Shown here: positions 1 to 9,937 of the stretch, piece by piece
Layout: the number at the start of each line of letters is the position of its first letter
How positions within the stretch are numbered: position 1 is the stretch's first letter
Source: Deefgea piscis
Lineage (GTDB): Bacteria; Pseudomonadota; Gammaproteobacteria; Burkholderiales; Chitinibacteraceae
Length of the DNA stretch: 64,000 nucleotides
Reading direction: 5' to 3'
Assembly (NCBI RefSeq): GCF_019665785.1
Contig: NZ_CP081149.1
Coordinates: 3,038,001-3,102,000 of the forward strand
Notes under the pieces: model-generated
What the model saw: the letters and a program-made list of their open reading frames with translations, nothing else
Database searches by the model: none
What the model was told of the DNA's origin: nothing
Translations under genes and position numbers: made by a program

Positions 1-978
1 TTCTTTTGGCATACCAAAGACCACGCAACTGGCTTCATCTTGCGCAAAGTTATGCGCGCCCGCTTCCCGCATTTCTAGCATGCCAACCGCACCGTCTTTG
101 CCCATGCCGGTCAAAATAACGCCGATTGAATTACGGCCGGCCACATTGGCGGCCGATCTAAATAAAACATCTACCGAAGGTCGATGTCGATTAACCGGCG
201 GCGCTTGAGACAGCTCACAGACATAATTTGCACCGGATATGCCCAGCAAAAGATGCGAGTGCCCTGGCGCAATATAGGCATGCCCCGGCAAAATACGTTC
301 GCCATGCTCCGCTTCTTTTACCGTAATTCGGCACAGCGTGTCTAAACGATTGGCAAAAGATTTGGTAAACATCTCAGGCATATGCTGTGCAATCAAGATT
401 CCCGGCGCATCAGGAGGCATCGGCACGAGGAACTCTTTTAATGCTTCTGTTCCACCGGTTGAAGCGCCAACAATAATTAATTTTTCTGACTTCATCAGCG
501 GTCTTACCGTTTTGGATAAGACCGCATCTGCAGTGTAATTCACCGCCATATGCGGCTGTGATAATGCACTTACTTTCGCCTTTGCCGCCATGCGAATTTT
601 CTCTCTAATTTCTTCTGCGTAATCTTGAATGCCTTGCGCAATATTTAATTTTGGCTTGGCGATAATATCCACAGCACCTAATTCAAGCGCCCTTAATGCC
701 ACTTCTGAGCCCTTCTCAGTCAAAGAAGAAATCATCAGTACCGGCGTTGGTTTTAAGCGCATTAAACGAGCCAAAAAATCTAAACCATCCATTTTCGGCA
801 TTTCTACGTCCAGTGTAATAACATCTGGATTGAGTTCCCTAATTTTTTCTCGTGCAATCAGTGGATCAGGAGCCGCTGCAACACATTCCATATCTGGAGC
901 AGTATCAATCACTTCTTTCAGTAGACTGCGCATCAATGCAGAATCATCAACGACAATTACTTTGATTTTTTGCCCCAT
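1..978 (-). CDS. cheB: Chemotaxis methylesterase/glutamine deamidase CheB (3' end cut by window edge)
   Basis: Removes methyl groups from chemoreceptor glutamates when phosphorylated by CheA, giving adaptation in the cytoplasm. The 326 visible codons show an N-terminal receiver domain (DD at 11-12, phospho-acceptor D57 in [12 protein letters not shown] in AKPK near 108-110), a linker, and the CheB esterase domain with catalytic S173 in GASTGG, H199 in AQHMPE and the GMGKDG aspartate near residue 295. All catalytic residues are therefore present; only the last residues lie outside the window. The ATG at 978 is preceded by a strong GGGAGG ribosome site. It is the last visible gene of the minus-strand chemotaxis arm, 126 bp after cheD. 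It is the only cheB in the window although two cheA genes are present. Confidence 0.96.
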   Translation of the reverse strand, partial: MGQKIKVIVVDDSALMRSLLKEVIDTAPDMECVAAAPDPLIAREKIRELNPDVITLDVEMPKMDGLDFLARLMRLKPTPVLMISSLTEKGSEVALRALELGAVDIIAKPKLNIAQGIQDYAEEIREKIRMAAKAKVSALSQPHMAVNYTADAVLSKTVRPLMKSEKLIIVGASTGGTEALKEFLVPMPPDAPGILIAQHMPEMFTKSFANRLDTLCRITVKEAEHGERILPGHAYIAPGHSHLLLGISGANYVCELSQAPPVNRHRPSVDVLFRSAANVAGRNSIGVILTGMGKDGAVGMLEMREAGAHNFAQDEASCVVFGMPKE

Positions 979-1104
979 TACGGCCTCCCTAGCGCATTGA
1001 GTTCAGTACTCGTACAAGTTTTATGTCATGCGCTCAAGTAACAAGCAAGCGCATAAAGTACTTGGATGCGAGATAACGATGCAAGAAAAATAATTCTTTA
1101 AGGC

Positions 1105-1719
1105 TTAAGTAAACAACTCAATATCACCACCATCATCAATATGTGTCAAACGAGCGCCATAGCTTTTTTCTCGCTCTACAATCGTATTGTTATGAACTTC
1201 TTTTAATTTCCGAATTAAAACGCGGCCTGTTTGAGCAAAAAAATAAACTTTGCGTGGATATATATCCAACAAATCCTCAGCCACAATTGGAATTCGCTCT
1301 AAAGATAAAAAACTTTTTACAAACTCCGAGTTTTTTAGCCCCACATTAGAAACAGTAAAGCCACGTAACACATTACCACCACCAAATACCTTGGCCTCTA
1401 GCCGCGTTTTTTTGGCACCTTGCTTAAGCAATTGATTAATTAAAATCTCCATGGCATATGTGCCATAGCGAGTGGACAAACCATTCACAGTCGCCATCGA
1501 TTCTGCGGACTCAGGCAGCATAAAATGATTCATACCGCCAATCCCGGTTACTGGATCACGAATACAAGCGGCAACACAAGAACCCAACACCGTCACCAGC
1601 AACATATCACGACCAGTAACATAATATTCACCCGGTAATATTTTTGCCGCTTCAATATCAAAGTTTTTATCAAAATACAGTGTGGGCGCCAAAACCTCTT
1701 CATAAAGGTGAGTGGACAT
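1105..1719 (-). CDS. cheD: Chemoreceptor glutamine deamidase CheD
   Basis: Deamidates specific glutamines of chemoreceptors and often couples to CheY/CheC signalling. The 204-residue protein carries the family motifs: catalytic Cys in LGSCVAAC, His in MNHFMLP and Thr in STRYGTYAME, plus the FGGGNVL segment. An upstream in-frame extension exists (to 1779), but the ATG at 1719 is preferred: it overlaps the cheR stop as TAATG and has GGGGA about 8 nt upstream, showing translational coupling. The length fits the family (about 160-210). The C-terminal tail (after about residue 175) is charged and not recognisable. No CheC is seen in the window. Confidence 0.94.
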   Translation of the reverse strand: MSTHLYEEVLAPTLYFDKNFDIEAAKILPGEYYVTGRDMLLVTVLGSCVAACIRDPVTGIGGMNHFMLPESAESMATVNGLSTRYGTYAMEILINQLLKQGAKKTRLEAKVFGGGNVLRGFTVSNVGLKNSEFVKSFLSLERIPIVAEDLLDIYPRKVYFFAQTGRVLIRKLKEVHNNTIVEREKSYGARLTHIDDGGDIELFT

Positions 1720-2585
1720 TAGCGGTGTCCCCATTGTGAAATCGCATGCTCTGTTAAGCGATACGTGGTTTTTCCACAAGAAGCATAATAATCAGATAAA
1801 AATTGTAAATTTTCAGAATGACCAACATAAAGATGACCTTCTGGTTTTAACAAATGCCCCATTTTCTCTAAAATGACTTTTTGTGTTGGCCGATCAAAAT
1901 AAATCATCACATTCCGACAAAAAATCGCATCAAAACGTCCCTGCAAGGGCCAGGTGTCATTTAATAAATTAATTTGCTGAAATTCGAGTAATTCACGCAA
2001 TATTTTTTTGGCTCTTACCTTGCCAGAATCACTGCCTTTTCCTTTTAAGAAAAAGGCTCGCTTTCGCTCCATGGATAATTTTTCTAATTTATCTAAGGTA
2101 TAAATCCCAGTTGCCCCTGTGGCTAAAACCTGCGTATCTAAATCTGAAGCCACAATCTCAACGTTGGGGTGATTACTTTGATAAGCCTCAATCGCTGTCA
2201 TCGCCAAAGAATAGGGCTCTTCTCCAGTAGAAGCTGCAGAACACCAAATACGAAATGGCTTGGCTGCGCTTTTTTTCATTTGCTGCGCCAGCATATCAAA
2301 ATGATAAGACTCTCGAAAAAACGACGTTAAATTGGTCGTTAGTGAATTGGTAAATTGCTGCCATTCTTCTGAATCAGCATCTTTTTCTAATTGGGTTAAA
2401 TACTGAGAAAATGAAGTCATATTCAACGCACGTAAGCGCCGAGCTAGACGGCTATATACCATCTGCTGCTTACTATCATTGAGTCGAATTCCAGCACGCT
2501 GATAAATCAACTGTACGACTTTGTTGAAGTCTGCAGTGGAATAACTAAATTCATGGGGATCACTAAGCGGCGAGTTTGAAACCAT
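1719..2585 (-). CDS. cheR: Chemoreceptor methyltransferase CheR
   Basis: Transfers methyl groups from S-adenosylmethionine to receptor glutamates. The protein has the N-terminal helical CheR domain (RLARRLRAL), the SAM-binding domain with FRESYHFD, the WCSAASTGEEPYSLAM motif I, and IFCRNVMIYFD. The ATG at 2585 (288 aa) has AGGT about 7 nt upstream and is preferred over an ATG ten codons further upstream that lacks a well-placed ribosome site. The stop overlaps cheD by one base. CheR is expected to be recruited by the NWEEF tail of the receptor encoded just upstream (2826-5600), which is separated from cheR by about 240 bp containing a hairpin. Confidence 0.95.
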   Translation of the reverse strand: MVSNSPLSDPHEFSYSTADFNKVVQLIYQRAGIRLNDSKQQMVYSRLARRLRALNMTSFSQYLTQLEKDADSEEWQQFTNSLTTNLTSFFRESYHFDMLAQQMKKSAAKPFRIWCSAASTGEEPYSLAMTAIEAYQSNHPNVEIVASDLDTQVLATGATGIYTLDKLEKLSMERKRAFFLKGKGSDSGKVRAKKILRELLEFQQINLLNDTWPLQGRFDAIFCRNVMIYFDRPTQKVILEKMGHLLKPEGHLYVGHSENLQFLSDYYASCGKTTYRLTEHAISQWGHR

Positions 2586-2776
2586 AATTAAACCTACGTA
2601 TATGATCAAAGCCATTGAGAATCAATGCCTAGAAGTAAATACCATCAAAATATTCTAGGCAAAATGAATAATAGAAAGCCGCAAGAATCATTCTGAACCG
2701 TTGCGGTACATCACTCTGGGAACACTAAATACCAGAGACAATCAGCCCTTGATTGTTAACCTCTGAAATCGACGTC

Positions 2777-2805
2777 AAGCCAAAGAAGTGCGCCCTCTTT
2801 GGCTT
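2777..2805 (-). other. Stem-loop between receptor gene and cheR
   Basis: A perfect 10-bp inverted repeat (2777-2786 against 2796-2805, AAGCCAAAGA / TCTTTGGCTT) with a 9-nt loop lies 21 bp past the receptor stop codon. On the minus strand it is not followed by a U-run, so it looks more like an mRNA 3'-end stabiliser or attenuator than a simple intrinsic terminator. It divides the receptor transcript from cheRDB. Confidence 0.5.
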
Positions 2806-2825
2806 ACGCAGTCATTTTTATTTAA

Positions 2826-5600
2826 TTAAAACTCTTCCCAATTTGCATCGTCCCCTCCTAACTGAGGCGGTGCCGAACGTGGTGGCGCCTTACTAGTTGG
2901 TTTCGCAATGGATGCCGATGACGCAGAATGAACGACTTTAGGTGATCGAACCGCAGCTGGACGATGCGACATTTGCTCAGCCCCCAACTTAAAAATAGCC
3001 ACGGTTTGGGTTAAGTTACTTGCTTGCTCTTCAAGACTTTCTGCCGCTGCTGCCGCCTCTTCTACTAAGGCCGCATTTTGCTGGGTATTTTCATCCATAT
3101 GCGTAATCGCTTGGTTGACCTGCTCAATCCCCGCACTTTGCTCACTAGACGCCGCCGAGATTTCACTCATGATATCGGTCACACGGCGCACCGCACCAAC
3201 CACATCCTGCATCGTATGCCCAGCTTGATCCACTAATTTAGAACCCGCTTCTACCTTGAGTACCGAGTCGCCAATCAAAGTTTTAATTTCTTTTGCTGCA
3301 CCCGCTGAGCGCTGCGCAAGATTACGCACCTCAGATGCAACTACCGCAAAGCCTCGTCCTTGCTCACCCGCTCTTGCTGCCTCAACTGCAGCATTCAGTG
3401 CCAAAATATTGGTTTGGAACGCAATGCCATCAATCACCGAAATAATGTCGACGATCTTTTTCGCCGAATCATTAATATCGGCCATGGTTGAGACCACTTG
3501 GCCAACCACATCGCCACCCTTCACGGCAATATCAGAAGCACCGATGGCTAACTGATTCGCTTGACGGGCATTTTCGGCATTTTGTTTCACGGTGCTGGTA
3601 AGCTCTTCCATGCTCGAAGCCGTTTCTTCCAGACTTGCAGCCTGTTGCTCAGTCCGGCTCGACAAATTGCTATTACCTGCAGCAATTTCTTGCGATGCCA
3701 CATTAATGGTGGAAGCTGCTTCTTTGATATTGGCCACAATTTCAGCCAAACGCTCACTAGTGGTATTGCAATCCTCTTTCAATTGCCCCAATAAGCCGCG
3801 ATATTCGGCAGTAATTTTTTGCGTTAAATCGCCCTGCGCTAAGGCCCCCAATACGCGCGCTACATCGCTTAAACCCGCCTCATTGGATTCAACCAACTGA
3901 TTCATCCCTTCGGCCAATTTCAGCATAAAGCCTTCTTTGCCAGCAGGATCAACACGACGGGTAAAATCACCATTCACCGCTGCGTCAACCAAGCTACCCA
4001 CCTCAAGCTCAACCGCCACCTCTTGCGTACGATCGATCCATTCAACAACCGAGCCCAATCGAGTAACGCCATCTTTAGCAAACACTGGACTAGCGACTAA
4101 TTTAAATGTTTTTCCTGCAACGGTAATTTGTGAAACATAAGTACCCGTTAAATTAGCCAATAAACTCGATTGATGACTTGGATTTTTATGGAATGTATCG
4201 ATATTGGTGCCAATTAATTTAGAAACATCAAAAGATGGTAATACTTTACGCAAATCATTTTGTACCCCCGACAACATCGAAATCACTGATTTATTCATAT
4301 ACACAATCACCCGATTCACATCGGCGAGCATCACATTGGCCGAAGTACCCTCAAGCGCACCTAAGATTCGCGCACTTTCATTGGAGAGTTGTTGTTCACG
4401 CAATTCTGCAGCAATTGCTTCAGTACGATCTAGCCATTCGACCACATAACCTTCACGGCCACTTTTCTCATTAACCACCGGATTCACAATCAAAGCAAAA
4501 GTTCGCCCGCCAACAACAATACTGGTGCGATGCTCATTGCTTAAGCGATCTAACATGCCGCGCTGATGGGCTGGGTTTTTATGGAAGCCATCGATATTGG
4601 CCCCAATGATGTTGCGTGCACTAAATTGAGGCAAATCTTTTTTAATGTCTGATTCGGCATTTTGCAATAAACGCTCAACGGCGCGATTACAGTAAATAAT
4701 ATTGCGATCAGCATCCGCAATCATCACGCTAGTCGATACTGAATCCAACGCCGTTTTAATTCGTGCATTTTCAATTCGAGCCACTTCTGCCGCACGTAAT
4801 TTGACTTGTAACTGTTGCAATTTAGCCATCAAACTCGATGTATCATGATTGGCGACTAAAACATCTGAACTCAAATCACCACTCGCAATCTTATCCACCA
4901 ACTGTTGAACAAATTCTAAGTCGCCACCAAGTTGATTTTGAATTTTACGTAGTAGAAAGAACCCAACACCCAACACTAAAATCACACCCAAAGCCGCAGA
5001 AATCAAAACTAATAATTTTGTCGATTCAGAGGTTGAGTTGAGCGAAGAAGCGTCATCCAACACCGTTTTCTGCTGAAGATTTATAAACTCCAATATTTCA
5101 TCACGATATACATTAAAAGTTTCTCTCAGCTCCCCCATCACAAATATCCGAGCGCTGGCTGCATCGCCGGTATCAAATAGCGATTTAAACTTTACTTGAG
5201 CGGCCAAAAAATTAGCTCGTTTTTCTTTGATTTTATCTAAATATTTAACCATGTCTTGATCATTATTAATTTTTGCACTTTCTTCTGATTCAGAAAATAT
5301 TTTATTAATAATCGCCTTAGATTTTAATACCTGCTCCCATTCAGCATCCGCTTTCAATTTGTCTTCGGGGGTTGCAGCACCAATAATTTGCATATTTCGC
5401 AAGTGTCTGGTAACACCATTAACCTCATTCATTAATTCCTGACCATGAATCAAATTAGGTAGGTACTGATTTTTTAATACATTAGTCTGATCGATTGTTT
5501 TAACACTTGCACCATAGGTAATGCATGCCAAAGCAATAAAAACTAAAACAATGACAGATAAGCCCAATACCAGGCATTTACGTAAAGTCAAATTGTTCAT
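2826..5600 (-). CDS. Methyl-accepting chemotaxis receptor with tandem PAS domains and CheR-binding tail
   Basis: Transmembrane chemoreceptor of 924 residues. In order: TM1 (about 12-31), a periplasmic four-helix-bundle region (about 32-195), TM2 (about 196-218), a HAMP-like stretch, two related PAS domains (about 280-400 and 400-530, both with FHKNP), a second HAMP-like region, and the long signalling hairpin with the highly conserved tip ([20 protein letters not shown]). Methylation-type Glu/Gln pairs occur near [12 protein letters not shown]. The protein ends in NWEEF, the pentapeptide that tethers CheR/CheB. The ATG at 5600 follows a perfect AAGGAG site and avoids overlapping cheW; the longer reading to 5648 is rejected. 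The two PAS repeats suggest internal (redox or ligand) sensing in addition to the periplasmic domain; the ligand is unknown. Confidence 0.95.
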   Translation of the reverse strand: MNNLTLRKCLVLGLSVIVLVFIALACITYGASVKTIDQTNVLKNQYLPNLIHGQELMNEVNGVTRHLRNMQIIGAATPEDKLKADAEWEQVLKSKAIINKIFSESEESAKINNDQDMVKYLDKIKEKRANFLAAQVKFKSLFDTGDAASARIFVMGELRETFNVYRDEILEFINLQQKTVLDDASSLNSTSESTKLLVLISAALGVILVLGVGFFLLRKIQNQLGGDLEFVQQLVDKIASGDLSSDVLVANHDTSSLMAKLQQLQVKLRAAEVARIENARIKTALDSVSTSVMIADADRNIIYCNRAVERLLQNAESDIKKDLPQFSARNIIGANIDGFHKNPAHQRGMLDRLSNEHRTSIVVGGRTFALIVNPVVNEKSGREGYVVEWLDRTEAIAAELREQQLSNESARILGALEGTSANVMLADVNRVIVYMNKSVISMLSGVQNDLRKVLPSFDVSKLIGTNIDTFHKNPSHQSSLLANLTGTYVSQITVAGKTFKLVASPVFAKDGVTRLGSVVEWIDRTQEVAVELEVGSLVDAAVNGDFTRRVDPAGKEGFMLKLAEGMNQLVESNEAGLSDVARVLGALAQGDLTQKITAEYRGLLGQLKEDCNTTSERLAEIVANIKEAASTINVASQEIAAGNSNLSSRTEQQAASLEETASSMEELTSTVKQNAENARQANQLAIGASDIAVKGGDVVGQVVSTMADINDSAKKIVDIISVIDGIAFQTNILALNAAVEAARAGEQGRGFAVVASEVRNLAQRSAGAAKEIKTLIGDSVLKVEAGSKLVDQAGHTMQDVVGAVRRVTDIMSEISAASSEQSAGIEQVNQAITHMDENTQQNAALVEEAAAAAESLEEQASNLTQTVAIFKLGAEQMSHRPAAVRSPKVVHSASSASIAKPTSKAPPRSAPPQLGGDDANWEEF

Positions 5601-5610
5601 TGGAATCTCC

Positions 5611-6081
5611 TTATGCTGCAATAGCTTCAACAAGCGCCATGTCAGCACTCGTCATGAGTTTTTCAATATCAACCAAAATAATCATTCTATTTTCTACAGT
5701 ACCTAAACCTAATATATACGCTGTATCTAATGCCGAACCAAATTCAGGAGCGCTACGTAATTGATCACTGGCTAATGTCATAACGTCAGAAACGCCATCA
5801 ACCACAATACCCATGGTTCTTTGTGAAACATTAATAATAATAACGACGGTAAATTGATCATAAACTACATTGCCAAGTCCAAACTTAATTCTTAAATCTA
5901 CAATCGGAACAATATTTCCACGAAGATTGATAACGCCCTTAATAAACACTGGCGAATTTGCAATACTAGTTACCGCATCGTAGCCCCGAATTTCCTGGAC
6001 CTTTAATATATCAATACCATATTCTTCTTTGCCTAAGGCAAAAACTAATAGCTCGCGGTTGACCTCATTTTCTGACATCAT
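5611..6081 (-). CDS. cheW: Chemotaxis adaptor CheW
   Basis: Couples receptors to the CheA kinase in the cytoplasmic array. The 156 residues are a single CheW domain: an N-terminal strand [25 protein letters not shown], the [14 protein letters not shown] core and the SDVMTL / [22 protein letters not shown]-terminal half. Two adjacent ATGs (6081 and 6078) are both possible; an AGGAG site lies just upstream and fits the second slightly better. It sits 6 bp after cheA and 10 bp before the receptor start, so the three are certainly co-transcribed. Confidence 0.95.
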   Translation of the reverse strand: MMSENEVNRELLVFALGKEEYGIDILKVQEIRGYDAVTSIANSPVFIKGVINLRGNIVPIVDLRIKFGLGNVVYDQFTVVIIINVSQRTMGIVVDGVSDVMTLASDQLRSAPEFGSALDTAYILGLGTVENRMIILVDIEKLMTSADMALVEAIAA

Positions 6082-6087
6082 TTGCTC

Positions 6088-8226
6088 CTATGCAGCCATC
6101 TGCGTTAAATATGGCGTTGTTATTTGTTGGGCCATTTGTACTAAAACAGCGATATCTAAAATAAATGCAACATGTCCATCACCCATAATGGTTGCACCAG
6201 CCACACCGGCAACCCGGCGATAATTTGTTTCTAAATTTTTAACCACGACCTGATGCTGGCCTAATAAATCATCAACAAAGAGAGCTATTTTTTGCCCTTC
6301 CGCCTCTAAAATAATCGCAATACCATCTTCGAACGACTTGACTTCCGTTGGCAGATTAAATACTTCATATAAAGCAATTAGCGGTAAATACTCACCACGA
6401 ACATTAATGACACTTCCACGACCAGCCATACTTTTGATATCAACCATTCTTGGTTGCAAAGACTCAACAATAAAAGTCAGCGGAATAATATACAGCTCAG
6501 ACGAAACAGAAATCGACATACCATCTAAAATGGCTAACGTTAATGGCAAACGTACACTCATTGTTGAGCCAATACCTGTCATCGATTGAATTTCAATTCG
6601 TCCGCCCATAGATTGAATATTTTTTCTAACCACATCCATACCCACGCCACGCCCAGAAACATCAGTGACTTGTTCTGCGGTAGAAAATCCAGCTTCAAAA
6701 ATGAGCATCCATACTTCGGAATCAGGCATATTGTCATTAACATTAAATCCACGCTCTCTGGCTTTAGATAGAATTCGTTCTCGATTCAGGCCTGCGCCAT
6801 CATCACTGACTTCAATAACAATATTGCCGCCCTGATGAAATGCTTTCAGCGTCAAATTACCTTGCGCAGGTTTCCCTTTAGCCAAACGAACTTCTGGGGT
6901 TTCTAAACCGTGATCTAAACTATTTCGAACTAAATGCGTCATTGGATCAGATAGTTTCTCAATAAAACCTTTATCTAATTCCGTATTTTCGCCAATCATA
7001 CGTAGTTCAACTTGTTTATTGAGCTTACTGGCTAAATCTCGAACTAAACGTGGATAACGATTAAATACAAATGAAATCGGCATCATCCGAATCGACATGA
7101 CGGATTCTTGTAATTCCCGCGTATTACGTTCGAGTTGAGCGACACCGGAAAGTAATTTTTCATGAACAACGGGATCTAGCAATAGTGCATTTTGTGCCAG
7201 CATGGATTGAGTAATCACCAATTCGCCGACCAAATTTAAAAGTTGATCTACTTTTTCAACACTGACGCGTATTGAGGAATCTGATTTATCACTGACTATT
7301 GATTTTTCAGCCGCTTTATCAATTACAGTTCGATCACTGCTACGGCGATTTGCTGGCTCAGTAATGACCGGCGCTTCTACTTGGGTAGGCTCAGGCACAA
7401 TGGCCGCAACGGCAGTGAAAAAGCCAAATCCTTCTCCGTCCTCCAAGAGAATCGTGGGTTCTGGCGTTGTTTCTGAAGTAAAGAATCCATAGCCTTCATT
7501 TGCGGCAGGCTCACTTACGACAGTGTCTTCAAAAAAACCGTAGGCACCATCTTGGCTATTTTTTACATCAGCAACTTTTACAATTTCTTTCGTTATTTGA
7601 TTTTTCCCGTTTTGTATGCAAATACGTTCCGGTGAAATTAAAAAAGCAATGGAGTCCAGTATATTGTCAGCGGCTTGTTCTGTTGCCACCTTCAAACGCC
7701 AAGGACGCTCATTATCACCATGTTCAACATTAGAAACTTCGCCATACCGAGCTAGGCCAGTAATTAAATTATTGATGTCAAAAATTTCACCAGCGGCTAT
7801 TTCAATAGTCATGCCATCTAAGGCAATCGATTGCTGGTCTTCATTGGAAAAACTGGCTAATTCTTGCGTTATCTGCTGAATGGCAATTTCATCGGCGTCG
7901 CCCTGTCCTCGATGGGCTGCGAGCATATCTTGCAATACGTCACCGGCACGCAGAAAGGCATCAACCATTTCAGGGCGTAGCTGAGTTTCTTGTTTGCGAA
8001 TCCGGTCTAACAGATTTTCAAGGATATGAGTGACTTCGGTTAAGTCGTTAAAGCCAAATGTCGCGGCACCACCTTTAATGGAGTGCGCCGCACGAAAAAT
8101 GGCATTTAAGGCTTCGGGATCTGGATTTTCTACATCAAGCTTTAGCAATAATGCTTCAAGGCTCGCCAAATGCTCGGCAGCCTCATCAAAAAAAACCGCT
8201 ATAAACTGGCTCATATCTATGGTCAT
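6088..8226 (-). CDS. cheA: Chemotaxis histidine kinase CheA (first copy)
   Basis: Autophosphorylates and passes phosphate to CheY and CheB. The 712-residue protein has P1 with phospho-acceptor H48 (AAHSIKGGAATFGF), a ferredoxin-like P2-type region (about 134-206), a long linker, P3 dimerisation (from about 320, VEKVDQLLNLVGEL), P4 kinase (N box HLVRNSLDHGLE, G1 SDDGAGL, G2 GRGVGMDVVRKNIQ) and P5, the CheW-like regulatory domain. The linker holds three short repeats of the form (Y/F)GFF at 229-232, 246-249 and 267-270 in acidic surroundings. The ATG follows AGGAG. It lies between cheY and cheW in the minus-strand arm; a second cheA is in the plus-strand arm. Confidence 0.96.
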   Translation of the reverse strand: MTIDMSQFIAVFFDEAAEHLASLEALLLKLDVENPDPEALNAIFRAAHSIKGGAATFGFNDLTEVTHILENLLDRIRKQETQLRPEMVDAFLRAGDVLQDMLAAHRGQGDADEIAIQQITQELASFSNEDQQSIALDGMTIEIAAGEIFDINNLITGLARYGEVSNVEHGDNERPWRLKVATEQAADNILDSIAFLISPERICIQNGKNQITKEIVKVADVKNSQDGAYGFFEDTVVSEPAANEGYGFFTSETTPEPTILLEDGEGFGFFTAVAAIVPEPTQVEAPVITEPANRRSSDRTVIDKAAEKSIVSDKSDSSIRVSVEKVDQLLNLVGELVITQSMLAQNALLLDPVVHEKLLSGVAQLERNTRELQESVMSIRMMPISFVFNRYPRLVRDLASKLNKQVELRMIGENTELDKGFIEKLSDPMTHLVRNSLDHGLETPEVRLAKGKPAQGNLTLKAFHQGGNIVIEVSDDGAGLNRERILSKARERGFNVNDNMPDSEVWMLIFEAGFSTAEQVTDVSGRGVGMDVVRKNIQSMGGRIEIQSMTGIGSTMSVRLPLTLAILDGMSISVSSELYIIPLTFIVESLQPRMVDIKSMAGRGSVINVRGEYLPLIALYEVFNLPTEVKSFEDGIAIILEAEGQKIALFVDDLLGQHQVVVKNLETNYRRVAGVAGATIMGDGHVAFILDIAVLVQMAQQITTPYLTQMAA

Positions 8227-8250
8227 TGCTTACTCCTGAATACTAATGAA

Positions 8251-8616
8251 CTAACCAATGACTTTACGGACCACTTCAAGTAATTTTTGTGGATCAAACG
8301 GCTTGACCAACCAGCCCGTCGCTCCAACTGCACGCCCACTTTGCTTCATGGCATCGCTAGATTCAGTGGTTAACATCAGAATGGGGGTCGTTTTATATTG
8401 AGGTAATGCACGAACAGTACGGATTAAAGTTAATCCATCCATACCCGGCATATTTTGGTCAGTCAAAATGAGGTCGACCTGCTGATTTTTCGCTTGAGCA
8501 ACCCCAGCATTCCCATCAGCGGCTTCAACCACCTCATAGCCGGCACTTTTTAAAGTAAAGGCGACCATTTGCCGTATCGACGTTGAATCATCCACAGTCA
8601 AAACTTTTTTAGCCAT
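8251..8616 (-). CDS. cheY: CheY-type single-domain response regulator
   Basis: A 121-residue stand-alone receiver: acidic pair D9-D10, phospho-acceptor D53 in LTDQNMPGMDG, the Thr of LMLTTESS and the lysine of LVKPFDP. The form with MAKKVLTVDDS and TDQNMPGMDG is the type usually encoded beside cheA in MCP operons, distinct from the flagellar-type CheY at 15441. It lies 24 bp upstream of cheA. It may be the motor-binding or a phosphate-sink CheY; sequence alone does not decide. Confidence 0.93.
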   Translation of the reverse strand: MAKKVLTVDDSTSIRQMVAFTLKSAGYEVVEAADGNAGVAQAKNQQVDLILTDQNMPGMDGLTLIRTVRALPQYKTTPILMLTTESSDAMKQSGRAVGATGWLVKPFDPQKLLEVVRKVIG

Positions 8617-8652
8617 CTTGTTTTCCCTTAACTTTTAAAGAATGCAGAGCGA

Positions 8653-9822
8653 TTAAAATAAATCCACTGAACCACTATTCATATTTTGTTGGGCGACAGG
8701 GTTACGTTGCAGCGCAGCACTCAGTTGCATAGCCTGAGTGTAAATTGCCGATATAATTTCAGTTTTCCCATCAGATTCTGAATTTAATATAGACAAATCA
8801 CTGTCAATTGCAGAAAGTTTTTGCAAAATGTCCTGTACTTCATGCACACGGCTTTGCACATGAAGCAGCAGCTGTTGCGTTAAGTCTTGAAATTGTAGAG
8901 AACAGACTGCTTGGTCAATTTGTTGCTCAACTTGTTGTGCAACAAGGCCAAGGCGTTGTACGGTGTCTTCAACGGTTTGATTCAAATTTTGAATTTCGAT
9001 CAAGGTATGCTCGACTTGAAGCTTGGACTCTAATGAGAAATTCATATCTTGAGAGGCCAGCTTAAATATTGCGCTTTCGGCCCCAGAAACAGATGCATGA
9101 ATATGCTGTACATTGTCTCTAATTTGCGAGCTAAATTGATTTGTGCGCATCGAAAGGGTTCGTACTTCATCTGCAACCACCGCAAACCCTCGGCCAGATT
9201 CTCCTGCTCGAGCGGCCTCTATTGCGGCATTCAATGCCAGAAGATTGGTTTGCTTTGCGATCCCTTCGATCTCACCAAGCACGGATAAAACACTGCTAAC
9301 TTCTGTACCAATTTGCTCCATCTGGTCGACCAAACTCATTGCAGCACTCGAGTTATGCACCACGCTATCAACAAATCGCGAGAGAATTTCGGAGGTTTCT
9401 AAGACGAATTTCTGAAAATTAAGTCCACTATTATCGGCCTCAGCCTGCAATAGCCGGGCAACCATATCACGCTGTAATCGAGACTTTTCAACCATTGAAG
9501 TAAAGCCGACCAATAAATTAGGTATTGCATCGCTATAGATTGCAATGACCTGCTGTATTTCTTCTTCGGCCAAAATCAGTTGTTCATGACTTGCCAAATG
9601 AATTTGCTGTTGATCAACACATTGAGGGGCATCGTGACGCACTTCAGCACTTGGCTTTAACCCAAGTTTTCGACTTAAAAACAGTGATAAGGCGTACAAA
9701 CTTGAAGGAAAAATGAAGGCCATCAGTAGTGCAAACCACTGAACATCTAGCTCAAAATAAAGCAGGCAGAGAGGAAATCCACAGGCAAAAAGAAGTGGCC
9801 AAAATAATTGACGATGTGACAT
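8653..9822 (-). CDS. Membrane-anchored MCP-like signalling protein without a periplasmic sensor
   Basis: A 389-residue protein with two closely spaced hydrophobic segments (about 6-24 and 29-50) and therefore almost no periplasmic loop, followed by a cytoplasmic receptor signalling region. The conserved hairpin tip is present ([33 protein letters not shown]). No HAMP domain and no pentapeptide tail are seen. The ATG at 9822, with GGAT about 6 nt upstream, is chosen over an upstream TTG at 9867. It could be a receptor that signals membrane state, or an accessory array protein. It lies directly upstream of cheY-cheA. Exact input unknown. Confidence 0.82.
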   Translation of the reverse strand: MSHRQLFWPLLFACGFPLCLLYFELDVQWFALLMAFIFPSSLYALSLFLSRKLGLKPSAEVRHDAPQCVDQQQIHLASHEQLILAEEEIQQVIAIYSDAIPNLLVGFTSMVEKSRLQRDMVARLLQAEADNSGLNFQKFVLETSEILSRFVDSVVHNSSAAMSLVDQMEQIGTEVSSVLSVLGEIEGIAKQTNLLALNAAIEAARAGESGRGFAVVADEVRTLSMRTNQFSSQIRDNVQHIHASVSGAESAIFKLASQDMNFSLESKLQVEHTLIEIQNLNQTVEDTVQRLGLVAQQVEQQIDQAVCSLQFQDLTQQLLLHVQSRVHEVQDILQKLSAIDSDLSILNSESDGKTEIISAIYTQAMQLSAALQRNPVAQQNMNSGSVDLF

Positions 9823-9937
9823 GCGTATCCATAACTCAAATGAATCAAGAAAAAAAACCAAGACCAATCTGATTATTTATAGACACAACAAAATGTAAAA
9901 GACAGAATTTTGAAATTAACGTGTAATTTAAATAACG

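Noticed and set aside
1028-1054. Small stem (ATGCGCT / AGCGCAT) between cheD and cheB
   Set aside because: Only 7 bp with a 13-nt loop and no U-run; too weak to call a terminator.
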